Shown here piece after piece: positions 47,712 to 56,323 of a DNA stretch of 64,000 nucleotides. This DNA comes from Alphaproteobacteria bacterium HGW-Alphaproteobacteria-18 (GTDB lineage: Bacteria; Pseudomonadota; Alphaproteobacteria; Caulobacterales; Hyphomonadaceae), in NCBI GenBank assembly GCA_002841155.1, contig PHEH01000001.1:62001-126000 (forward strand), in the 5' to 3' direction. The first letter of the stretch is position 1. The number at the start of each line of letters is the position of its first letter. The notes under the pieces are model-generated. The model was not told where the DNA came from and did no database searches. It saw only the letters and a list, made by a program, of their open reading frames with translations. Both the position numbers and the translations under genes were made by a program.

Positions 47712-48560
47712 ATGCGAAGCCAAGGCGGCGGATATTCGCCCTCCCAGATCCCCTCGGTGTATCTGGTACCGTTTCTGATGATCGTTTTCGGGCTCGCCTG
47801 GGGCCTGTTTGCCGTCTTCATCTTCGCGTCCGACTGGGTCGTTGCACAGTTTGGGGCGCTGAGCGGGCATCATCCGCTATTCATCCTCGCCGTCTATGCG
47901 CCCGCGATTGCGGCTTTGCTGCTGATCGGGATTACATCAGGCTTTTCAGGGCTGGGACGTTTTCTGTCACGGCTGTTTCTGTGGCGCGCATCGCCCGGGT
48001 GGTATGTATTCCTGGTCCTTGGTTTTCCGGCCATCTCCTTTGCCGGAGCCCTGATCAAGGGCAACGCCCTGTCTGCGCCGATGTTCACCGAGCCGTTGAC
48101 GGCACTTCTCCCGGCCATTGGGTTCATGCTGATCCTGGGCCCCATGGAGGAGATCGGCTGGCGCGGCTTTGCGCTGCCTATCCTTCAGCGCCGCCTGGCG
48201 CCGTTCTGGGCTGGCCTCATCCTCGGTGTTATCTGGGCGGTCTGGCATCTGCCGGCCTTCATGCTGAGCGGCACGCCGCAGGCCGCGTGGAGCTTCCTGC
48301 CTTTTTTCCTGGGATCCATCGCGTGCAGCCTTATCCTCACGGCGTTGTTCAATGATTCACGCGGCAGCATCCTGCTGGCGATGCTGTTTCACTTCCAGAT
48401 GAACAACCCGCTCTGGCCGGATGCCCAGCCCCACGACATGTATGTGTATGTTCTGGCCGGAGCTCTCATCGTCTGGCTCAACCGCCGGTCCCTGTTTTCG
48501 CGTGAGAGGGCCGTGACCGAAATCCTTCCCGGACACCGCGCCGCCGGAGTTTCCCCGTGA
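47712..48560 (+). CDS. CPBP intramembrane metalloprotease
   Basis: About 282-residue membrane protein of the CAAX-processing/bacteriocin-protection (CPBP) family. Motif 1 (GPMEEIGWRGFALP, EExxxR), motif 2 (WAVWHLPAF) and a later His (LFHFQMNNP) give the glutamate/histidine metal site; about seven membrane segments are present. ATG 47712 has a GGGGAA site; ATG 47691 is an alternative. It overlaps the serine hydrolase gene by one base. Substrate unknown; some members confer immunity to bacteriocins. Confidence 0.87.
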   Translation: MRSQGGGYSPSQIPSVYLVPFLMIVFGLAWGLFAVFIFASDWVVAQFGALSGHHPLFILAVYAPAIAALLLIGITSGFSGLGRFLSRLFLWRASPGWYVFLVLGFPAISFAGALIKGNALSAPMFTEPLTALLPAIGFMLILGPMEEIGWRGFALPILQRRLAPFWAGLILGVIWAVWHLPAFMLSGTPQAAWSFLPFFLGSIACSLILTALFNDSRGSILLAMLFHFQMNNPLWPDAQPHDMYVYVLAGALIVWLNRRSLFSRERAVTEILPGHRAAGVSP

Positions 48561-49738
48561 TGGCGCCGCATAGACCCCTCCTGGGTCTTCGAGCGGCGGT
48601 CCTTGCCCTCGCCAGTTTCGTAACCGCCTGCGTGGCCGCGCCTGGCCCCGGAGATCTGGAAGCCGATCTTGCAACCGAAACCGCGGCGATTCTTGAGGCG
48701 TATGGCCTGCCCGGCATGACCGTTGCGGTCGCCTGGCCGGACGGCGTAATGACGATCGCGCTGGGTTTTGCGGACCGGGAAAACAACCGCCTCATGTCGA
48801 CCGGCACCACGATGCTCGCCGCCAGTATCGGGAAAACCTTCGTGGCCGCAACTTTGCTCCAACTGAGTGATGAAGGCCATCTGGAACTGGACGATCCGGT
48901 TGCCGGATGGGTGGGCGACCGGGACTGGTTTGACCGTCTTCCCAACGTCAATGACATCACCCTCCGGCATCTCCTGCAGCATCAATCCGGCTTGCCGGAT
49001 CATGTTCACCTCGATGCGTTTGCAAAGCTCTGGCCGGACAGGGTGGACGGCGTCACACCGGAAGACCTGATCGCGCTTGTTCTGGATTCAGAGCCGCTCT
49101 TTCCGGCCGGCGAGGGCTGGGCCTATACAGACACCGGCTACCTGCTGCTTGGTCTTGTCATCGAGCGCGTCACCGGCCAGCCTTACGAAGATGTGGTGGA
49201 GGCGCGGTTTATCGCGCCGCTGGGCCTCTCCTCGACAGGGCCGTCAGATACCACGTCGCTGCCGGGTCTCGCACGGGGGTATGTGGACACCGGCTCGGGC
49301 CTTGGCTTGCCCGCATACACAACAGACGACGCCGGGATCCTGCTCTGGAATCCGGCGATCGAAGGGACGGGCGGTGGTCTCTACGCCAATGCCGGGGATC
49401 TCGCGATCTGGGGACAGGCCTTCCTGTCCGGGCGCCTCCTGTCAGATGCCGCCTACAGAGAGGCGCTCAAAGGCGTTCCTGTGTCGGAAGACGACACGGC
49501 ATCCTCCTACGGTCTCGGAATTTCTATCCGTATAGCGAGCGATTTCGGCCCCGTTTACGGCCATCGCGGCTGGATCCCGGGTTATGTGTCGAGCGTCCAG
49601 TACTATCCCGCCTATGACACAGCGGTCGCGTTCCAGACCAATACCGACATCGGCATCATCGGCAGCGATCGGCCCGTCATTCTCGAAATCGAAGAACGGT
49701 TTGCGCGGATCTTATTTAAAATTCAGCCAACGGAGTAG
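48560..49738 (+). CDS. Serine beta-lactamase-family hydrolase (class C-like), exported
   Basis: 392-residue serine hydrolase of the beta-lactamase/PBP4* type. It has a lipoprotein-like signal (FVTAC near residue 24), SxxK in ASIGKTF (Ser about 90), the Tyr motif as YTDTGY rather than YxN, and HxG in HRGW near the C-terminus. These proteins are esterases, D-aminopeptidases or low-activity beta-lactamases; the Asp in place of Asn is tolerated in several. It overlaps the CPBP gene and precedes a truncated gene by six bases, forming a short operon. Confidence 0.85.
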   Translation: MAPHRPLLGLRAAVLALASFVTACVAAPGPGDLEADLATETAAILEAYGLPGMTVAVAWPDGVMTIALGFADRENNRLMSTGTTMLAASIGKTFVAATLLQLSDEGHLELDDPVAGWVGDRDWFDRLPNVNDITLRHLLQHQSGLPDHVHLDAFAKLWPDRVDGVTPEDLIALVLDSEPLFPAGEGWAYTDTGYLLLGLVIERVTGQPYEDVVEARFIAPLGLSSTGPSDTTSLPGLARGYVDTGSGLGLPAYTTDDAGILLWNPAIEGTGGGLYANAGDLAIWGQAFLSGRLLSDAAYREALKGVPVSEDDTASSYGLGISIRIASDFGPVYGHRGWIPGYVSSVQYYPAYDTAVAFQTNTDIGIIGSDRPVILEIEERFARILFKIQPTE

Positions 49739-49744
49739 GAAGTC

Positions 49745-49906
49745 ATGTGGTCAAGAAGAGGCGTCCTGATCTCAGCGGGCGCAGTCTCGTCTGCTGCTGT
49801 TCTTAGCGGATGTGGACGAAACGATAGGAACACCTATGAGCAGGCAACCAGCGCGATCCGGTCGCCGCTTCCCTCCGAGCCAGGCCTGAGGGATCTTGTC
49901 CGGTTT
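49745..49906 (+). pseudogene. Truncated exported nitroreductase-like gene
   Basis: From ATG 49745 (GGAAG upstream) a Tat/lipoprotein-like signal (SRRGVLISAGAVSSAAVLSGC) is followed by a mature start, NTYEQATSAIRSPLPSEPGLRDLVRF, that resembles the N-terminus of Tat-exported nitroreductase-like proteins. After residue 54 the frame runs into antisense sequence of a TrbL-like fragment and ends at 50002. The gene was cut by the mobile-element junction at about 49906-49959. Confidence 0.6.
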
Positions 49907-50616
49907 TCCGGATTGAGCGCGAGCGTGAGCTTGGCGGGCGTCCGGTCGGGGATCGGCCCCATCAGCCCGCCGGCTTCTTCCAGCAGGGGCAGGGCTGCCT
50001 GAAAGCCGACGCCGGCGATGTAGCCGGGCCGCATCAGGTCGTCCGCCGTGATCAAGCTGGAGCCGGCCGTCAGGCCGAGCCCGGCAAAGCTTTCAAAGAT
50101 GACCTCGGACAGGAAAGCAACAAAGCCGACATAGAGGACTTTCTTGATCAGACTGGCGATGACATCGGCGTTCTCTGACGGCGCCCAGAAAAGCCCGGCG
50201 AGCGTGATGTCGATCACGATCAGGGTGGAGGTGAGAAGCCATGCCTTCTTTGAAAGGGTCGTTTCAGCGAGGCCCTCTCGCCGGTTTTTCTCAAGCAGCT
50301 CTTCGGCGATTTCAGAGAACGGGTTGCCAAATTCCGCCTGGCGTTGGGCCGCGATTTCCCTGGCATGCTCGATAGGGTCGATACCACCCCGGAGGAGGGC
50401 ATTTGCCTCACTCCTTCGCTCACGGGTTTCTGCAAGGCTCGTTTCGGGATAAATGCCGAATGCCAGCGTCTCCTGCTTGCCAGCATAACTGTAAGCCATC
50501 CGCCACAGCTTTGAACCGTTCGGTTTCACTTCAAGGTACATGTTTCCGCCATCGGAATAGCGGCGGGGACGGCCATCAGGTCTCAGGGCCCGTACTTTCA
50601 AATTGGTCAGTGGCAT
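49834..50616 (-). pseudogene. In-frame integrase::TrbL chimera (ICE scar)
   Basis: One open frame joins two unrelated mobile genes. Residues 1-128 are the N-terminal part of a tRNA-targeting tyrosine recombinase (DUF4102 arm-binding domain, RYSDGGNMYLEVKPNGSKLW and LAFGIYPETSLAETRERR, then the start of the core-binding domain). The catalytic domain is missing. Residues about 129-220 are a piece of the conjugation protein TrbL (STLIVIDITLAGLFWA, KKVLYVGFVAFL, FESFAGLGL). The last 40 residues are antisense to the truncated gene at 49745. It reads from next to the tRNA-Leu 3' end, where an intact element's integrase would sit, so it is the deletion scar of an integrative conjugative element. Confidence 0.85.
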
Positions 50617-50768
50617 TTTCTGGTACCGCTCCTCTTCAAGTCAAAGGAATGGTGCCAGAAAATGCCAGAAAACGGGCTGGCTGCCAGTGGGCGTCTGCGA
50701 ACGTGCGCGGACGAGAAAATTTCGATAAATAATTGTTTTAAAAGAGAAATATACAAGATTATGGCGAT

Positions 50769-50794
50769 AAAAAAACCGCTCGCGAGAGCGGTTT
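50769..50794 (-). terminator. Rho-independent terminator of tRNA-Leu
   Basis: AAACCGCTC and GAGCGGTTT form a 9-bp stem with a GCGA loop immediately after the tRNA 3' end; on the minus strand it ends in seven T residues. Confidence 0.88.
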
Positions 50795-50880
50795 GGTGCC
50801 CAGAAGAGGACTCGAACCTCCACGCCTTGCGGCGCTGCTACCTGAAAGCAGTGCGTCTACCAATTCCGCCATCTGGGCAC
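50794..50880 (-). tRNA. tRNA-Leu (anticodon CAG)
   Basis: 87-nt class II tRNA with a 7-bp acceptor stem (GCCCAGA region), D-arm with AATTGGTAGACGCA, anticodon stem CTGCT/AGCAG around TTCAGGT giving CAG, a long variable arm (CGCCGCAAGGCG), T-arm GAGG-TTCGAGT-CCTC and encoded CCA. Its 3' end faces the integrase fragment and is a probable integration site. Confidence 0.95.
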
Positions 50881-50982
50881 GGTATCGGGAAGGCGCGTAG
50901 GTAGAGGCAGGACTGGCGGCTGTCAACAATCAAACGCGTTGAATCCTGTGGTTCATTTCCGGCTGGAAAACGTGCCCCAACT

Positions 50983-52530
50983 TTAGTCTGGCCCGGAGGG
51001 CGCGGTGTCTTCATCTGTGGCGGGTGGCGCCTGTTTCAGGGCCTTCAGAAGCTCTGACGGGCTGAGCGTATCTGCCCCGTTAGGCGGCGGGCGGCGAACG
51101 ACGATACGGTCCAGAGCCGGCGCCTGGCGCATCACGGGACGGCTGGGATCATGAAAGGGGTTGGCATCAAACATCCCCGCAAAAGCAGGGTCGTTCAGAT
51201 AGCTTGGCAGGCGCGCAAGAACGGGGGCATCGCCTGACAGCTGAAGCAGCATTTCATTGTCTGCCAGATCAAGCAGCCGTTCTGCGGGACGGAAGCCGAC
51301 AATGGCAGACATCGCGTCTGCCGCCAGCATGGTGTTGGCACCGAAGCATTGGACCGCGCGGCAATTGTTGACCATTGTCTGCCAGTCCTCCGGATAGAGG
51401 TTACGCAGCTGGCTTGGGTCTTGCCAGAAGCTCCAGGTCAGCAGGCCGTAACCGCGCATCAGCGTTACTGCCCGCCGCAGGGGCGTGAATGTTCCGAGCT
51501 GGGCGGCTTCATCCAGAAGAAACAGCGTCGATTTCGCAGGCCGCGCGTTCCGCCGTGTAATGAGCGTCATCAGTGTGTGAACCCACAGGCGCAGCAGCTT
51601 GCCATGACTGTCGAGCATGTGCGGGGGCAGGACGAGATAAATCGAGAGGGGGTCGCCGCGTGTGACGGCATCAAGATCGAAGCCGGTTGAGGAGAGGCTC
51701 CGGGTGATCGCATCCCCGCGCGCAACCTCTATGATCGATTGTGCGAAGGAGAGGATGCCGCCCAGAGTGGAGACGGCCCCCAGGCGCAGCATCTGTCCGA
51801 TCCGCACAGCCTCGGCGTTTCGCGAACGCTCCAGCGCGCCCAGTACCGTTGAGGCACTCGACAGGGTGGTGGACGGATTTTCCGCCATCTGAGAATAGAG
51901 GCCAGCCTCGCCCATCGCCCGCGCGATCAGCTCTCTCACCGTGCCAAGATGCCGGCGGCCCGCAGGCAGATCTGAAACAACATGCAGGATTACGCCGAGC
52001 ACGAAGGTTGCTCCGCGCTCGGACCAGTAATCGCCATCATTTGTGTTGCGCCCCATGCGCTGGTCGATCATCGCGGCAATGATTGCCATCGCATCATCGA
52101 CAAGCGTTGGGCTTGCGGGGTCGAGCAGATCCAGCGGGTTCAGGGGGGTGGAAGGCAGGCCGGTCACCCCGATGGGGTCGATGATGGCGACGGTATGCCC
52201 AAGCTCCCGGCGACGGCGCGCCGTAATCAGCGCATTTTCGCCTTTCGGATCAATCACGATCAAGGGGCCATCAAAACGCAGGAGGGCAGGGATGATACAG
52301 CCCACGCCCTTGCCTGCGCCGGTCGGCGCGATGGTCATCAGATGGCCTTCCAGCTCCATCAGGATTGGGTCGATATAGCCGGTTGCCGGTGTGCACTCGG
52401 GATCACCGAAAGAGAAACCGATGGGCGTGCGCTTGTGTTCCAGCTCCATCGACCAGCCGACCAGAAGTCCGGTGCCGCCAACATCGGAGGGGAGTTCGAG
52501 TTTCGATTGTATGGGTACCAGGTCCAGCAT
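50983..52530 (-). CDS. VirD4/TraG-like coupling ATPase without membrane anchor
   Basis: 515-residue ATPase of the type IV coupling-protein family. Walker A APTGAGKGVGC (about 68-78) and Walker B TLFLLDEAAQLG (about 340-351) are intact, with RGYGLLTWSFWQDPSQLRNLYP typical of VirD4/TraG. The two N-terminal membrane helices of canonical coupling proteins are absent: the protein starts MLDLVPIQSKLEL about 65 residues before Walker A. No relaxase or Trb/VirB gene is near. It forms a two-gene unit with the unknown gene upstream (14-base gap). Whether it serves DNA transfer, a contractile or secretion system, or defence is not determined. Confidence 0.82.
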   Translation of the reverse strand: MLDLVPIQSKLELPSDVGGTGLLVGWSMELEHKRTPIGFSFGDPECTPATGYIDPILMELEGHLMTIAPTGAGKGVGCIIPALLRFDGPLIVIDPKGENALITARRRRELGHTVAIIDPIGVTGLPSTPLNPLDLLDPASPTLVDDAMAIIAAMIDQRMGRNTNDGDYWSERGATFVLGVILHVVSDLPAGRRHLGTVRELIARAMGEAGLYSQMAENPSTTLSSASTVLGALERSRNAEAVRIGQMLRLGAVSTLGGILSFAQSIIEVARGDAITRSLSSTGFDLDAVTRGDPLSIYLVLPPHMLDSHGKLLRLWVHTLMTLITRRNARPAKSTLFLLDEAAQLGTFTPLRRAVTLMRGYGLLTWSFWQDPSQLRNLYPEDWQTMVNNCRAVQCFGANTMLAADAMSAIVGFRPAERLLDLADNEMLLQLSGDAPVLARLPSYLNDPAFAGMFDANPFHDPSRPVMRQAPALDRIVVRRPPPNGADTLSPSELLKALKQAPPATDEDTAPSGPD

Positions 52531-52544
52531 GTATCCCCGCAGGC

Positions 52545-53282
52545 TTATATCTGGGTAATGATCATTGGCCCTGCGAGACTTTCCTCGCGAACCGGCAAAT
52601 CTGCAATCAGTACTTCCTCGTCCAGCATTTCCACTAATCCCCCTGGGGAAAGCGCCATGACGGTGCGAAACAGCGTATCTCCATACAACACCGTACCTGT
52701 GTAGTGCGCCAGTGCGCCTGTGTTTTCCGGCGCGGGGCTTTCTTCAAAGCAGGACAGCGGCACAGGCTGCAAGGTCTCTGCTGCCTCGAGGCGGAGGCGC
52801 GCCCGCAGGTCTGCTTCGGTGCCGATCGGCTGGAACCGGCCATGCTCGGCGTGAACCCAGTTCATGAACAGGTTGAGATAGTCCAGCCTCTGGGCCGGTG
52901 TTTCCAGGCTTGGGGGAAGCGCCTCATTCAGCCTGTGAAAAATGGCGGAGCTGCCATTCAGCAGGGCCATACCTTCCTCATGCACAATGACATTGATCAG
53001 GCCCGGACGCCCAAATCCGGCATGACCGGCAAGCTCGATGAGCATGGCGTCCTCATAGCAGGAGAGCGCGCGCATCCGGACGCGGTCAATGCTCCAGTCA
53101 ATCGCAAGGTTCTGGATATGGCGCTCGCCCTCCAGCCACTGGCAGATGGCAACGACCGTATTGAACGCCAGGTCGCCAGAAAGATCGCGCCAACTGCCCG
53201 GAACAACCGGCGGGGCTGGCCAGCGCGCATAACGGGGCTGGGAAAGGGCAAAGCGAAGTTGTTCAGTCTGCGTCGGCGTCAT
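52545..53282 (-). CDS. Conserved hypothetical partner of the VirD4-like ATPase
   Basis: 245-residue protein with no recognised domain. It has no signal peptide or membrane segment. Composition is balanced, with an aromatic-rich N-terminal third (RYARWPAPPVVPGSWRDL, FNTVVAICQWLEG), a middle rich in Leu/Glu, and a C-terminal VEMLDEEVLIADLP. It is the upstream gene of the pair with the VirD4-like ATPase and should be translated together with it. Its role (adaptor, substrate or regulator of the ATPase) is unknown. Confidence 0.75.
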   Translation of the reverse strand: MTPTQTEQLRFALSQPRYARWPAPPVVPGSWRDLSGDLAFNTVVAICQWLEGERHIQNLAIDWSIDRVRMRALSCYEDAMLIELAGHAGFGRPGLINVIVHEEGMALLNGSSAIFHRLNEALPPSLETPAQRLDYLNLFMNWVHAEHGRFQPIGTEADLRARLRLEAAETLQPVPLSCFEESPAPENTGALAHYTGTVLYGDTLFRTVMALSPGGLVEMLDEEVLIADLPVREESLAGPMIITQI

Positions 53283-53383
53283 TTCTTAATCTGTATAGCG
53301 ACTCAGATTGACTTGCCCATTAGAGATTGTGGCTCATGAGAGATGGCGAGAGGGCCGGCTGGCCCTCCCGGATCCTGCGGAAA

Positions 53384-54121
53384 TTATTGCAGGGCGGCCG
53401 CGTAAAGAGCGTTCACTTCATTCCAGTTCACGACATCCCACCAGGTATTGAGATAGTCTGCGCGCCGGTTCTGGTAGCGCAGATAGTAGGCGTGTTCCCA
53501 GACATCGACAGCCAGAACCGGTGTGCCTTTGACGGCGGCAACATCCATGAGGGGGTTGTCCTGATTGGGGGTGGAGCTGACCTTCAGCCCCTGATCCGTG
53601 ACGACGAGCCAGGCCCAGCCGGAGCCAAACTGACCCGTGGCAGCCTTGTTGAATTCCGCCTTGAAGGCATCCAGAGAGCCGAAGGTGGCGTCTATGTCCG
53701 CGAGCAGTTCCGGGGAGGGGGCGCCGCCTTGGCCGGCAGGCGCCATCAGGGTCCAGAACAGCGTATGATTATAGTGCCCGCCGCCATTGTTGCGGATGGA
53801 GACTGGCAGTGTCGACACTTTCGCCATCAACTCTTCCAGCGTCTGGCTGGCGAGCGCTGGATCAGCAGCCAGAGCGGTATTGAGGTTGTTCACATAGGCG
53901 GCGTGATGCTTGCCGTGATGGATTTTCATCGTCTCGGCATCGATTGCACCTTCAAGCGCGTCATAGGCGTAAGGCAGATCGGGAAGGGTGTAGGTGAGGG
54001 CTGCGGCGGCTGTCTCCGAAGTGGCGGGTGTCGCGGGCTCGCTGGCAAGGGCGGCTGGGCCCATGCTGGTGCAGGCAGCAGCGCCCAAGGCAGCGGCGGC
54101 AATGGCGAGTGTTCTGTACAT
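53384..54121 (-). CDS. Exported Fe/Mn superoxide dismutase (lipoprotein)
   Basis: 245-residue superoxide dismutase. A lipoprotein signal (AAACTS, about 13-18) and an Ala/Thr/Pro linker precede the SOD domain from about residue 42. Metal ligands are visible: His in MKIHHGKHH, His in HYNHTLFW, and Asp/His in DVWEHAYY. Gly-Gly-Gly-His-Tyr-Asn before the second ligand fits the Fe/Mn family. Most such enzymes are cytoplasmic; this one is predicted to be anchored in the envelope and to face the periplasm. It is monocistronic. Confidence 0.88.
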   Translation of the reverse strand: MYRTLAIAAAALGAAACTSMGPAALASEPATPATSETAAAALTYTLPDLPYAYDALEGAIDAETMKIHHGKHHAAYVNNLNTALAADPALASQTLEELMAKVSTLPVSIRNNGGGHYNHTLFWTLMAPAGQGGAPSPELLADIDATFGSLDAFKAEFNKAATGQFGSGWAWLVVTDQGLKVSSTPNQDNPLMDVAAVKGTPVLAVDVWEHAYYLRYQNRRADYLNTWWDVVNWNEVNALYAAALQ

Positions 54122-54239
54122 TTGATCTTCTCCCTGATCTGAAGGCGGTTCATGAAACCGGTCTGGCGTAGTGGAACGCGCTGGGTGTAGGCCATATGGG
54201 GGCTCTCCGGCGCGAGGTCACGGATGAATTTGCCCAAAG

Positions 54240-54914
54240 TCAGGTATCTGCCCACATTCTGAGCAGGTTGGACTCTGTTTTTGCCAGGCTCAACAGCTCC
54301 GGTGAGCCGGGCGGAAAGCTGCGCGCAAGACCCGCTTTCAGATTGGTGATGTCAAACAGAATGGCACGCTGGGCGGCGTCTCTTATGGCGCTCTGTATCC
54401 AGCTTACGAACACAAAACGTTCACCAGATGTCACCGGCGCCACACGGTGTAACTCCGTGGACGGATATATCACCATGCTGCCGGCCGGAAGCTTGATGGA
54501 TTCTGTCCTGAACACGGTTTCGATTTCCAGTTCGCCGCCTTCATAACTCTCCGGCGGAGACAAAAACAAGGTGAGGGAAAGGTCAGTGCGCAAACGGGCC
54601 TCTCCCTTGCCCATCACCGGATTGTCGATGTGCAGGCCATAGGTATCGCCTTCGCCGGTGCAGCTGATCAGAGGCGGCGCAAATCTCAGAGGGCGGGCAT
54701 AGGCTTCGACCACGGGATGGCGCGTGACCGCTTCCAGCAGCACGTCGCGGACCTTTGATCCGGTCCGGCTTGAAAGATCGGCCTGCTGGTTGCGTTTGAC
54801 CCGCCGCGCGGTGGCGCCGGCGGTATTGCGGCCGTCCTCCCAGCGCAGTTCCCGCAGCGCAGCCGAGACCTCAGACAGCACGTCCTGGCTGAGAACATCC
54901 TCAATGACAATCAT
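54240..54914 (-). CDS. piuC: PKHD-type 2-oxoglutarate/Fe(II) hydroxylase (PiuC/YbiX-like)
   Basis: 224-residue iron/2-oxoglutarate dioxygenase. It starts MIVIEDVLS, carries the metal-binding HIDNPVMG (HxD), a later His in STELHRVAPVTSGERFVFVSWIQS with the 2OG Arg, and ends RMWADT, the signature of the YbiX/PiuC family. These genes lie next to siderophore receptors and respond to Fur in other bacteria. It is divergent from a lipoprotein gene across a Fur-like site (54966-54984). Confidence 0.9.
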   Translation of the reverse strand: MIVIEDVLSQDVLSEVSAALRELRWEDGRNTAGATARRVKRNQQADLSSRTGSKVRDVLLEAVTRHPVVEAYARPLRFAPPLISCTGEGDTYGLHIDNPVMGKGEARLRTDLSLTLFLSPPESYEGGELEIETVFRTESIKLPAGSMVIYPSTELHRVAPVTSGERFVFVSWIQSAIRDAAQRAILFDITNLKAGLARSFPPGSPELLSLAKTESNLLRMWADT

Positions 54915-54965
54915 GTGTGACCTTCTTCGCGCATGGCCTTGCAGGGAGGCCATCTTTGCTTTAAC

Positions 54966-54984
54966 TGCAACTCATTCTCAATCA
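54966..54984. promoter_or_regulatory. Fur-like operator between piuC and lipoprotein gene
   Basis: TGCAACTCATTCTCAATCA contains the ATTCTCA core with flanking bases that match the 6-1-6 Fur-box pattern (TGCAAATxATTCTCA type). It lies in the 95-base spacer of the divergent pair, so iron would repress both genes (inference). Confidence 0.6.
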
Positions 54985-55009
54985 CAAACAGCATATGCGG
55001 AGTGCATAG

Positions 55010-55846
55010 ATGAGCAAGTCGTACAGAGCCTGGACCGGGCTTGGCCTTGGCCTGGCAATGATCTCTACCGGACTTGGCGCCTGCGGAAAGGCCGTAGCCC
55101 CTGCGGCGGATGCGCCTGAAGTGGCGTCGGAACAGGTTATGCCTGCCGCCATTCAGGAAGCGGTCGATGCCGTTGCCTCGGGCGGCGAAGGGGAAGGGGG
55201 GATTTCCCTGGACCAGGCTGCAACAGACCCGGTCATCTATGGGGCTGCGCTGGCGGTAACCGAAGCGCACGTCGTTGCGGCGCGCGACGCCTATGCGCTC
55301 GGCGAAACCGAGGCGGCCGCTGAAATGTTCGCCCATCCTGTCAGCGAAGTGCTCATCGAGCTGGAAGACCTGTTCACGGCGCGCGGCGTAAAACTGTTCG
55401 ATGGTCTGCTGCTGGACGCGTCTCAGGCTGCAATGTCCGGCGAAAGCCCCGAGCAGATCGGTGCGCGCACCGATGCGATTATCGCCGCCCTGCGCGCTGC
55501 TGCGACCAAGGCCCCTGAATCCACACGCAGCCCGGTTTCCATTCGCGCCGCAGTCGCCGCTGACCAGGCCGACCGCGCTGCCACGATGTACCGTATCGCC
55601 CGCGAAGCTGGCACGTATGAGCCGTATCTGGATGGCTATGGCTTCTACAAAGCCGGTATGGCGCTTTTCCAGGAGCAGGAGACGCAGATTACGTCCGCCA
55701 ATCCCGCCGGCGCAGCGGCCCTGAACGAAGCCTTCGCCGAACTCGCGAAAGCCTATCCGAGCGCAGGCCCGCAAGCGGAGCTGAATGCTGACCTGTCGGC
55801 TATTACAGTGTCAGCCTCCAGCGCCGTGCTGGCAAACAGCCACTGA
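55010..55846 (+). CDS. Hypothetical lipoprotein, helical
   Basis: 278-residue lipoprotein (signal with GLGAC about residue 25). The mature part is Ala-rich and helical, with paired segments (ITVSAS near the end; AVTEAHVVAARDAYALGETEAAAEMFAHPVSEVL in the middle). No enzyme motif is seen. The His/Glu pairs in the helices and the Fur-type site upstream suggest an iron-linked periplasmic role, as in imelysin-type helical bundles, but imelysin motifs are not present. It is followed by a terminator. Confidence 0.75.
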   Translation: MSKSYRAWTGLGLGLAMISTGLGACGKAVAPAADAPEVASEQVMPAAIQEAVDAVASGGEGEGGISLDQAATDPVIYGAALAVTEAHVVAARDAYALGETEAAAEMFAHPVSEVLIELEDLFTARGVKLFDGLLLDASQAAMSGESPEQIGARTDAIIAALRAAATKAPESTRSPVSIRAAVAADQADRAATMYRIAREAGTYEPYLDGYGFYKAGMALFQEQETQITSANPAGAAALNEAFAELAKAYPSAGPQAELNADLSAITVSASSAVLANSH

Positions 55847-55878
55847 GGCGGCGCTGGCCTGCTGAAGAACAAGTGAGG

Positions 55879-55909
55879 CAGGCCGGGGTTCACCCGGCCT
55901 GTTTTATTT
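55879..55909 (+). terminator. Rho-independent terminator of the lipoprotein gene
   Basis: CAGGCCGGG and CCCGGCCTG form a perfect 9-bp stem with a 5-base loop, followed by TTTTATTT. It overlaps the 3' end of the convergent arsR gene. Confidence 0.85.
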
Positions 55910-56227
55910 GGCGCCGTAATGGTCGCAGAGCGTGTCGATGATCGCTTGGGCGATGCCGGGCCGGCAGCGGTAATAGATTGTCTGCGCATCGCGGCGGCTT
56001 TCCACCAGTCCGGCTGCGCGCAGTTTTGAGAGATGCTGCGAAACGGCCGATTGCGATTGGCCTGTCATGTCCGCCAGATGGTTCACGGGCAGCTCGCCTT
56101 CGCTCAGCGCGCACATGATCTTGAGTCGCGTTTCGCTCGCCATCGCCTTGAGGACGCCAGCGGCCTCGTGAACCCTTTCGGTGACCACGGCGACGCTGCT
56201 TGCCTTTTTACGTCTGGCGATCGGCAT
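55904..56227 (-). CDS. ArsR/SmtB-family transcriptional regulator
   Basis: 107-residue winged-helix regulator: LKAMASETRLKIMCALSEGELPVNHLADMTGQSQSAVSQHLSKLRAAGLVESRRDAQTIYY is the complete family core. It lacks the CVC metal motif of the island arsR and has few Cys or His. The candidate alpha5 site is at the C-terminus (CRPG, CDHYG), so it may sense a metal there or be redox-sensitive. It is adjacent to the manganese exporter gene and reads in the same direction. Confidence 0.85.
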   Translation of the reverse strand: MPIARRKKASSVAVVTERVHEAAGVLKAMASETRLKIMCALSEGELPVNHLADMTGQSQSAVSQHLSKLRAAGLVESRRDAQTIYYRCRPGIAQAIIDTLCDHYGAK

Positions 56228-56323
56228 GCCGTTATCTCCTCGGAAGGCCCGTTTGGCCCGTAGCGGGACGTGGGGTGCTTCTGCAATCCTGTCCAGATCG
56301 GCCAGATCAAAAACTGCTAAAAC

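Noticed and set aside
47636..48370. Minus frames opposite the CPBP gene
   Set aside because: Low-complexity Arg/Pro-rich shadows of a clear membrane protease.
50794..50880. Direct repeat of the tRNA-Leu 3' end as the second attachment site
   Set aside because: I looked for the 3' end pattern (TGGTGCCCAG, GGACTCGAAC) elsewhere in the window by eye and found no second copy, so island boundaries are not defined by att repeats here.
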